Below, in pieces: positions 1 to 5,200 of a stretch of DNA of 5,683 nucleotides (position 1 is the first letter of the stretch; every line of letters starts with the position of its first letter). Source of the DNA: JAHJHG01 sp964463425 (lineage in GTDB: Bacteria > Patescibacteriota > Microgenomatia > UBA8517); the NCBI GenBank assembly GCA_964463425.1, contig CAYXBV010000016.1, positions 1 to 5,683 of the forward strand. The letters are read 5' to 3'. Made by a program: the position numbers and the translations under genes. The notes beneath the pieces were generated by a model. That model searched no databases and had not been told where the DNA came from. It saw only the letters and a list, made by a program, of their open reading frames with translations.

Positions 1-14
1 GGTTTCTTATTCAT
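1..14 (-). CDS. 5' end of a gene running off the left edge
   Basis: Only the first four codons are inside the window, reading Met-Asn-Lys-Lys and then a partial Pro codon. The ATG at 14-12 is preceded by AAAAGGAGAAAAAT, which gives a GGAG Shine-Dalgarno six bases from the start and makes this a credible translation start. It lies just after the terminator that ends the non-coding RNA unit, and part of the terminator's T-tract region overlaps the leader, so the gene either has a promoter hidden in this short gap or is reached by read-through. Nothing can be said about its product. Confidence 0.5.
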
Positions 15-28
15 ATTTTTCTCCTTTT

Positions 29-82
29 AAAAATTGGGCTGAGGTTGGGAGTTGGGAAAAGAGGAGTTTAAAACCCCAGCCC
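29..82 (-). terminator. intrinsic terminator of the non-coding RNA unit
   Basis: On the minus strand GGGCTGGGGTT (82-72) pairs with AACCTCAGCCC (46-36) to give an 11-bp stem with one G-U pair. It encloses a pyrimidine-rich loop of about 25 bases and is followed by AATTTTT. The G-C-rich stem base followed by a T run is the classic Rho-independent layout. It sits 7 bases after the UCCA that closes the structured RNA region and before the next gene's Shine-Dalgarno, so it probably ends the RNA transcript. Confidence 0.75.
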
Positions 83-88
83 GTTGTT

Positions 89-201
89 TGGAGGGTAGAG
101 TGGCGGTAAGGAATCGCACCTATTTGCAACGCTTCGGACTCGTTTAAAAACAATTCCTTTGCTTGCTTTCCCGTTCGCCTATAACGTACGCTACTCTACC
201 C
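89..201 (-). ncRNA. tRNA-shaped 3'-terminal domain of the structured RNA
   Basis: GGGTAGAGTAGCG (201-189) pairs with CGCCACTCTACCC (105-93) along 13 positions, 12 of them Watson-Crick; the odd pair is A opposite C on this strand. The closing strand is followed by T then CCA (92-89), as at the 3' end of a tRNA. Inside lie a D-arm-like hairpin CGTT-ATAGGCG-AACG with a GG in its 7-base loop, a long arm built on GCAAGC/GCGTTGC and then GGAATTGTT/AACGAGTCC, and a T-arm-like AGG-TGCGATT-CCT. The order matches acceptor, D, anticodon and T arms, but the acceptor is far too long, the T-stem is only about 3 bp, and the anticodon loop is not 7 bases. I read it as a tRNA mimic or a very degenerate tRNA; the UCCA could be chance. 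Confidence 0.35.
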
Positions 202-504
202 GTATATTCAATTTTCAATAATGAGCTTTAGGCCGCACTTTCCCCTCGCCCGCCTCAAAAGGCTTTTAAGGTGACGGTAGCTTTCGCTGAACGGCCTTAG
301 CTCTTTAGTTTTCAAATGCCCGTACTCTCCGGGCTGTCACGCTTTAACGAATAACCCCAGTAACTAAACCAGCCTATCGTTTTGCCCCTGTTAGCCTAAC
401 CGCACGTCTGTATGCTTATATACATAGGGGACTCTGTCCTTGCTTAATCTGACTCATCAAGGCATCCAAGTTTTTACGCCTGTCGGCTCTCAGATTGGAG
501 CAGG

Positions 505-599
505 TCAGCGGGCAGGAATCGAACCTGCAATATAGTCCCCAAAATGGCTCTTCGAGTGTCTTAAACTGTTATCTCACGTCCATTTGTACTATCCGCCGA
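505..599 (-). tRNA. tRNA-like element, non-canonical (possible class II or degenerate tRNA)
   Basis: A perfect T-arm is present: GCAGG, loop TTCGATT, CCTGC (528-512). It is followed directly by CCGCTGA (511-505), which pairs with TCGGCGG (599-593) to give a 7-bp acceptor stem with one G-U pair. The remaining 62 bases do not make a normal cloverleaf: position 8 is A instead of U, and no good D-stem is visible. ATAGT (592-588) pairs with ACTAT (536-532) and CAAATGG (586-580) with CCATTTTG (547-540), forming one long arm in place of the D and anticodon arms. A weaker class II reading has a 3-bp anticodon stem AGT/ACT around loop TTAAGAC (anticodon AAG, Leu) and a variable arm CCA-TTT-TGG. No CCA is encoded: the bases after the acceptor are C-CTG. 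It may be a tRNA-like domain of the larger RNA and not an independent tRNA. Confidence 0.4.
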
Positions 600-615
600 T
601 ATTAACTTTTCAAAA

Positions 616-647
616 GGGCTGATCGCAGGTGGTTGAGAAACCAGCCC
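616..647 (-). terminator. hairpin GGGCTG/CAGCCC, terminator-like in both directions
   Basis: GGGCTG and CAGCCC (647-642 and 621-616 on the minus strand) form a 6-bp stem with an inner GGTT-tctc-AACC hairpin. On the minus strand TTTTG follows; on the plus strand CC then six T's (650-655) follow, so the plus-strand reading is the better terminator. There is no plus-strand gene to end here. On the minus strand it would lie in the leader of the RNA transcript starting near 690, and its stem sequence is the same as that of the terminator at 82-29. It could be a leader stem, an RNA-domain boundary, or a block to antisense transcription. Confidence 0.45.
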
Positions 648-696
648 CCTTTTTTACCAGCTACACACTGGCTATTTTTAGCGGGTTGAATTTTCG

Positions 697-725
697 ATTA
701 GAATAAAATCCCGCTTATCTTTCAA
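697..725 (-). promoter_or_regulatory. sigma70-like promoter for the structured RNA
   Basis: The minus strand reads TTGAAA (725-720), a 17-base spacer, then TCTAAT (702-697). These match TTGACA and TATAAT at 5 of 6 positions each with ideal spacing. Transcription would start near 690 and run into the structured RNA region. The -35 overlaps the T-run of the terminator that ends the 118-residue gene, so the RNA unit starts exactly where the upstream unit stops. An inverted repeat, AGCGGG (715-710) and CCCGCT (685-680), flanks the -10 and could be an operator, or chance. Confidence 0.65.
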
Positions 726-765
726 AAAGCAACCCCCCGATGTCACAGGTCGAGGGGCGAGGGTT
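724..765 (-). terminator. terminator after the 118-residue gene
   Basis: AACCCTCGCCCC (765-754) can pair with GGGGGGTT (738-731), leaving a three-base bulge (TCG), around an 15-base loop. The bases GC and a run of five T's (728-724) follow on the minus strand. The position, about 50-90 bases after the TAA at 815-813, suits termination of the protein-coding unit before the RNA promoter. Confidence 0.55.
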
Positions 766-812
766 TATATACCGAGTATCCTGCTTCCACGGTTGAAGGA
801 GGGTGATGTTTA

Positions 813-1169
813 TTAAGTTGTCAATTCTTTTTTCTGGTAATCCCAATATCGGGTAAAAGCTCCACTTGAACATATAACCTCAAGCTCGCTTTTTGTGATA
901 TGGCACGTGTTTTCTACTTTTCTGGGTCTGCTCCATATTTGGCCGTTATCTAAATCTATCAAAGAAACCTTATACCAAACGGAATTTGTTTGGTTTTGTA
1001 TGCCAAGTAAGTACTTTCCGCCACCACGTTGCAAGAACCTATCGCCTATAGAATAGGTAGTCTCGGCGTCCTCAATCTCTTTTAAGAGCCTCTCGCCCTC
1101 TTCGATTAACTTCTGTCGGTCATTCCGATTCTGCTCTAATTGAGCCTGTAATGCTTCTTTTTCTGCCAT
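813..1169 (-). CDS. hypothetical phage protein, N-terminal coiled coil plus small beta-rich domain
   Basis: This is a 118-residue protein with no function I can assign. The ATG at 1169 is preceded by GAGG, seven bases upstream, and lies 13 bases after the stop of the endonuclease gene. Residues 1-36 (Ala/Glu/Lys/Leu-rich, with Leu-Gln-Ala-Gln-Leu and Leu-Leu-Lys-Glu-Ile) should form one charged helix or coiled coil. Residues 39-110 form a compact domain with YSIGDRF at 39-45, a Gly-Gly-Gly-Lys-Tyr turn, alternating hydrophobic strands, DNGQIWSRP, a short CHITKSEL helix start, and a Phe-x-x-Tyr-Trp-Asp end. The arrangement 'YxxGDRF, GGKYxL, a Trp after a D/N-G turn, ITxxEL' resembles small orphan proteins I associate with phages, but that is recall and not a search result. 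There is no signal peptide, membrane segment or catalytic motif. A terminator lies about 50 bases downstream. Confidence 0.8.
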   Translation of the reverse strand: MAEKEALQAQLEQNRNDRQKLIEEGERLLKEIEDAETTYSIGDRFLQRGGGKYLLGIQNQTNSVWYKVSLIDLDNGQIWSRPRKVENTCHITKSELEVICSSGAFTRYWDYQKKELTT

Positions 1170-1182
1170 AATATCCTCACTT

Positions 1183-1695
1183 CTAAAAAATATTTAATAA
1201 AGCAAATTCGCCAAATAACTCTTTGGCTTTTTTGTTATAGGCTTTGGCCGCTTCAATTTCAGTAGCGAAACAACCAAGATGTATTTGTTTGTAATTATAG
1301 TATATTCGTGCTCTCCAATATTTATAGAATTTTCCTTTATACGGGTCTTTAATCAGAGAAACGCCTTTATATTTCGATGTGCCGTTTTTTTGAGGAAATT
1401 GATTTCTGAGATTTTCACTATGAGTGCAAATCCGTAAATTACTCTTGCGATTATCAATTCCACAGTGATTTACATGGTCTATTTGTAAATTATCAGGACA
1501 ATTCATAATTTGCCTGTGCATCTGAACTCTTTTCCGCTTCCCATTTTTATCTCGTGGCATATTTCTTACTGCGTAAAATGTATTGCCACCTTTTTGTACA
1601 CACCATTTATGCTTCGACAATTCTTCAAAGCTTTCATCGTCGACCAAAGTAAATGTATTTGGATATTTAGGTGTTGAAATATCGAGCCGTTTCAT
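1183..1695 (-). CDS. HNH homing-type endonuclease with C-terminal AP2 DNA-binding domain
   Basis: This is a 170-residue nuclease expected to nick or cut a specific DNA site and promote its own spread. Residues 10-60 are the usual lead-in of this family (FTLVDDESFEELSKHKW, then NTFYAVRN). The HNH core has His60 in VQMHRQIM, Asp73-His74 in QIDHVNH, Asn82/Arg83 in DNRKSNLR, and a following His92/Asn95 in THSENLRN. Residues 107-168 form an AP2 domain: YKGV, a Trp-x-Ala-x-Ile strand, HLGCF, EAAKAYN and FGEFALLN. I chose the ATG at 1695 because GGAG precedes it by 5 bases and the family's typical N-terminus begins there. The frame is open upstream to 1992, and an ATG at 1812 is an alternative start. 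The gene has its own promoter-like sequence and lies between two unrelated phage genes, so it looks like a free-standing selfish insertion. It has no intron partner that I can see. Confidence 0.92.
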   Translation of the reverse strand: MKRLDISTPKYPNTFTLVDDESFEELSKHKWCVQKGGNTFYAVRNMPRDKNGKRKRVQMHRQIMNCPDNLQIDHVNHCGIDNRKSNLRICTHSENLRNQFPQKNGTSKYKGVSLIKDPYKGKFYKYWRARIYYNYKQIHLGCFATEIEAAKAYNKKAKELFGEFALLNIF

Positions 1696-1707
1696 TTTAT
1701 CTCCAAT

Positions 1708-1770
1708 AAAAAAACCAGAAAACCGGCTGCGACAATCAGAATCACGAAGATTTGACATACCGGTTCCTGG
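1708..1770 (-). terminator. terminator-like or attenuator hairpin just upstream of the endonuclease RBS
   Basis: CCAGGAACCGG (1770-1760) pairs with CCGGTTTTCTGG (1726-1715) as an 11-bp stem with one G-U pair and one bulged T. It encloses a 33-base loop holding a small AATC-ttcgt-GATT hairpin, and seven T's follow (1714-1708). The GGAG of the endonuclease lies only 5 bases beyond the T run. It either stops transcripts coming from the upstream operon or attenuates transcripts from the promoter at 1847-1819. Homing endonucleases are often kept low by leader hairpins, as known for T4 I-TevI. Confidence 0.6.
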
Positions 1771-1818
1771 TTTAATTTCATTGAGTTTAGATTGTAATTC
1801 TAATCGTCGCATAGTTAC

Positions 1819-1847
1819 ATCATCGACTTTCCGCTTGTGTTTGTCAA
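1819..1847 (-). promoter_or_regulatory. sigma70-like promoter for the endonuclease gene
   Basis: TTGACA (1847-1842), a perfect -35, is followed by a 17-base spacer and GATGAT (1824-1819), which matches TATAAT at 4 of 6 positions. The expected start falls near 1812, exactly on an ATG in frame with the endonuclease, so a leaderless longer form is conceivable. More likely it produces a roughly 115-base leader, including the hairpin at 1770-1708, ahead of the ATG at 1695. Confidence 0.55.
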
Positions 1848-1929
1848 GCCTTTTTTTGAGATTTTTATCATTTATTTTCAATATCACGGTTTTCGGCTCA
1901 ATATTAAGGCTTTTTGGACAATATTTTTT

Positions 1930-1965
1930 AAGAAAATTGGGCGGCCAGCACGTTGCCAACCGCCC
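1930..1965 (-). terminator. terminator-like hairpin after the holin-like gene
   Basis: On the minus strand GGGCGGTTGGC (1965-1955) pairs with GCTGGCCGCCC (1949-1939) as 11 pairs around the 5-base loop AACGT. Three of the inner pairs are G-U. AATTTTCTT follows. Those three pairs become mismatches in the plus-strand RNA, so the structure is directional and fits a minus-strand transcript. It lies 28 bases after the stop of the 85-residue gene and probably ends the operon with the large phage protein. The T tract is short, so termination may be partial. Confidence 0.5.
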
Positions 1966-1992
1966 GTGAAGAAGGATGAGAAGAAAAATCTG

Positions 1993-2250
1993 TTACTTTT
2001 TGTTTGAGAAGAAATACACTATAACACCACCAATACAAACCTTGCCAACGTCAACAACGGCTCTTATAATAGCTGTTTTGAAAGTTTTTTTAGTATCTTT
2101 GCAATCCGCTAAGTGTTCTGTCAGTTTAGCGCAAGGCTGAGCAGGAATAACCATTAACTTTAGTTGCGTTTCGATCCTAACAATGCTTTCTCCCATAGGA
2201 TCGAGCTTATCGTAGATTCTGTTAATATCCTCTTTTGTTACCTCTGCCAT
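1993..2250 (-). CDS. small membrane protein, holin-like (XhlA-type layout)
   Basis: This is an 85-residue protein. The ATG at 2250 is preceded by AAGGG at a normal distance and lies 22 bases after the stop of the large phage gene, so the two are probably co-transcribed. Residues 1-35 are a charged helix (EVTKEDINRIYDKLDPMGESIVRIETQLKL would be amphipathic). A middle part with two cysteines (Cys39, Cys50) follows, then a basic patch KKTFKTAIIR. One membrane segment follows (about residues 63-81, VVDVGKVCIGGVIVYFF), with a short lysine tail. An N-terminal coiled coil plus one C-terminal membrane helix is the layout of XhlA-like haemolysin/holin accessory proteins and many unnamed phage holins. 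No lysin gene is visible next to it, so the lysis role is inferred. It could instead be a membrane-anchored accessory or superinfection-related protein. Confidence 0.75.
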   Translation of the reverse strand: MAEVTKEDINRIYDKLDPMGESIVRIETQLKLMVIPAQPCAKLTEHLADCKDTKKTFKTAIIRAVVDVGKVCIGGVIVYFFSNKK

Positions 2251-2272
2251 TGTAAATCCCTTAATTTAATCG

Positions 2273-5200
2273 TTAGTTTTTCTCATAAACACCTTCATCT
2301 ATTTTTCTCGCGCCTTCACCAAACCACCAATAATAGGTATCACCCATCCAAGGTATTCTCCTGACAAATTCGCTGCCCTTTTCAGAGTCCTCGTTCATTA
2401 GAGTAAATATGTCTTTCACCGCTGCGTTGATATTAGTAACTGGCAAAACTATGTTATCTTTCAGAAAGATTATTGGCCCTTCTCTGAGAGATTTACTTGC
2501 CGAATATTTACTTAACATTACCATTTGAAGCAGATTATCCATTACATAATTTTCCACTTTGTCTAATGGTTTGCCTTTTACGAAGTCTTTTATCGCGTCC
2601 ATACTGGAATCGGCAAGCGTGAACATAAAGGACAGCCAGAGAAGCCTTGCAAAACCTTTTAAAACTCTTTCCTTGTCGCCGCTTTTAACTCCAGCGGTTA
2701 TCTCAGCGAATCCCTCTCTGCGAAGTATATCTATTCGTTTAAGAATAAAAGTCTTATACATATAAAATACTTTCCAATTACCAGCTTTGGCGTACAGTTC
2801 AGGTACTTCCATCTTTGAAATAGGCTGGACATCGGCAAGTTCATTTAAAGCAAAGCCCTTTACATTGTTATCAATTTCACCACTTTTGAGCGAATTTAAT
2901 ACAGATTCAACGCCATCTTCAGGATAGTATTTTCTTATTTCAACCCTTGCTTTTTCGGGATTCTTAACAGCCATTTTTCTATATTTATCAACTATACTGT
3001 TTACATAAGTTTCCTTACCAACTCTATCAGCAAGTTCAAAAGGCTTCATTAGCTTTTTAACAATACCGTCAAGATCAGCGTCAACCCATTCCTGCCCGAT
3101 ATGAGCAACGCCAATATCACTAAGTTTTATATTGGATTTACCGATATGCGCCCGAACATAATTAGGTAACATAGTTCCAGGTGCGTAAAGAAGTGGCAAA
3201 ACAGCCTCGCCATATTGTGTTATTACCGCGCTTATCTGTGCAAGAGAGCCAGCGTACTCTAACGACTTAACAGTCTGCATCCACTTACCAGAGCCTTTGG
3301 CTTGGAATATACCTTGAAATATATTGACAAGTTCTTCCTGCTGACCGTATTTTAATTTACCATCCTCAATTAAATCAAGGACATAAGCACCGATAGAATT
3401 ATCTAACGAACCGTTATCTTTCTTGTCAAGTTCTGCCTGAAGTTCTACTAACTTTGCTTTTCGTTTGTCTATTTCAGCTCGAACCATTTCGGGGGTTAGG
3501 TTAATAAACTTTTGTTGTTGTAGATCATATCTCTTTTTGGTCTGACCACTCTTGAGTTTGGCTATTACAGTTTGGTTACGACTAATACTGGCTCTTAATT
3601 TAACAATCTCCGCTGTGGTCTTACCGAAAAACTGTCGAGCGTGTATGTTTTCAGTCATACTCTCGATGTACCTGCTTATAGATTCCTCAAAGCCATAATA
3701 GTATTTCTTTAAACTAAAGTCTTCTCTCGATACAGTTCTCTCTTTAGCAAATCCAGGTCTGCCTAAAGCTATACCGGAAAGCTGATAACCTCGCAGAAGT
3801 GAATCTATCATTTTCATCTGTTCGTCTTTATTAAGCGGACGGCCTTTTTTATCCTCAGCCATGAGCATAGCCATTACTATCGGCTCGTATTGTTCTTGCC
3901 TATTCAATAAACCCATCAGGCCATCGAAGTCTTTAACCATACTGGGGAAATAAACATCAAGATACCCCATATCAATACCTACCGCTTTGGCTTCATGGAA
4001 TATAACGTCCATCATAGACCTGTATTGAGCGTACTCATCTTGTAATTTATATTTAGCGATCAGTTTATTTGTAGTTTCATCGTCAGCCTGCCATACCGCT
4101 TTATCAAAAGCCCTTTGATCTTCGGCGCTCATCTCAGTTCTTATACCGTCAACTAAACTATGAGCAACTTTTACCCTGTCTGCTACAGTTGTAAGGGTAG
4201 GATTTATATACTTATTGCGAACATCCTGAAATAAACCTAAAGATATATTCTTCAGTCTGGTACTCATCATACCAAACGCTTTATCAATACCCTTGCCAGC
4301 TTCATTAAGAGTTTGTCCTATCGCTGCTTTCGTAGTTAAAACAACTGATTCTTTGGGTTCTTTTTTGAGCTTAGTCTTTTTAGGTTTTGGAGCTTCACCG
4401 ATTAGCTCTTCAAGTTTAGCTATCAGTTTCGCTTCACTACCAATAGGAGTATTATCAAGAAAACCACCTTGTCTGTGGTCTTTCTTTACCTCTTTGGTTA
4501 AGGGTTTTTTGAGCTTCGCAATATCCTCTATTACCGCCTCTGAAGGTTTATCTGCATTAACAGGCATAATCACGGTAGATGTTTTGCCATCTAAACTTTT
4601 CGTGAGCATTGGCCTGTCTGGTTTTGGAAAATAAAATTCAAAACTATTATCACCACGCCCGGCGTGGAATTTGATAGTATCAAGAAGGAATTGAGGATTT
4701 ACTCCACAAAGTATTTTACCACCGGGATTAACATTGATTTCAGTATGACCTACTTCTGGTGCAGCTCCAGCAAAACCTAAAGACCCATCCTCATTGGCGA
4801 TAACAAGAATCCCTTTTGATTCCTCAGTCGTTACAAGGCTTGCCCGTTGGATGTGCGACAATAAAGCGTTCAAGTCATTAACAATAATCGGTTTTTGGTC
4901 GCTTACGTCCGGGACAATTTCTTGCCATTTTGGAAATCTTAGTTCACCCTTCTTATCAACCTTGCCAAGTAAACCCTTTCTTAATGAAACTGGGTTTAAG
5001 TAAATGCCGTCTTTGCCCCATTTACCCTTTGCTATAAACATACGTCTACCATCAGTACCAACAATATTTTCCCCCTCTACGAAAACGCCTGCAATGGCAT
5101 AGCGGGAATCTTCTTTAGCCGTTGCCGCAAATACAGCCTTAATAGAATCTTCTTTTGTCGGAGGTTTAATTTTTAACAGTTTTTTTGCTTTTGGTAAGGT

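Larger units (their letters stand above)
89..690 (-). ncRNA. large structured non-coding RNA region, family not identified
   Basis: No protein gene is visible here, and the stretch looks more G-C rich than the flanking genes. A promoter ends at about 697 and a terminator lies at 82-29, so the likely transcript runs from about 690 to 30. Helices read on the minus strand tile it: 599-593/511-505 with T-arm 528-512; 592-588/536-532; 586-580/547-540; 504-499/444-438 and 496-490/452-446; 430-426/389-385 enclosing hairpins 424-409 and 400-390; 381-377/350-346; 334-318 (GCCCG/CGGGC); 303-292/235-223 enclosing AGC-GAAA-GCT (288-279) and CCTTAAA/TTTGAGG (271-253); and 201-189/105-93. GTGAC (340-336) can also pair with GTCAC (275-271), which would make a pseudoknot with the 303-292/235-223 helix. 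Size, multi-branched architecture, tRNA-like parts and phage context recall ROOL and GOLLD RNAs. I could not match tmRNA, RNase P, group I or group II intron signatures. The family assignment is inference; the helices are seen directly. Confidence 0.55.

Noticed and set aside
230..260. RNase P RNA core (GAGGGGAAAGTGCGGCC resembles GAGGAAAGTCCGGGC)
   Set aside because: The similarity is short, key bases differ, and no partner resembling the distal P4 strand is present.
430..470. Hammerhead ribozyme (GATGAGTC resembles CTGATGA)
   Set aside because: The matching GAAA core strand and cleavage triplet are absent around the required stems.
200..500. Group I or group II intron
   Set aside because: No P7/R-S signature, no domain V hairpin with the catalytic triad, and no split gene across the region.
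89..600. tmRNA
   Set aside because: No 5' tRNA-half with the conserved TTCGACGGG-like D segment, no credible Ala-rich tag frame, and the tRNA-like ends do not pair with each other as in tmRNA.
616..656. Plus-strand terminator ending a plus-strand gene
   Set aside because: The hairpin and six T's would work in that direction, but no plus-strand gene leads into it.
766..771. TATATA as a -10 box for the RNA unit
   Set aside because: No -35-like hexamer at a suitable distance; the promoter at 725-697 is far better.
1..812. CRISPR array
   Set aside because: No evenly spaced identical repeats; the repeats seen are hairpin arms.
1183..1959. 258-residue version of the endonuclease from a TTG at 1959
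   Set aside because: The TTG lies inside a terminator-like hairpin, has no ribosome binding site, and lies upstream of the likely promoter. The ATG at 1695 has GGAG and the family's normal N-terminus.
1583..1969. Plus-strand ORFs opposite the endonuclease and the large gene (also 2164-2364, 2559-2765, 4293-4634, 4794-5003, 5354-5644)
   Set aside because: They are antisense shadows of well-supported minus-strand genes and encode nothing recognisable.
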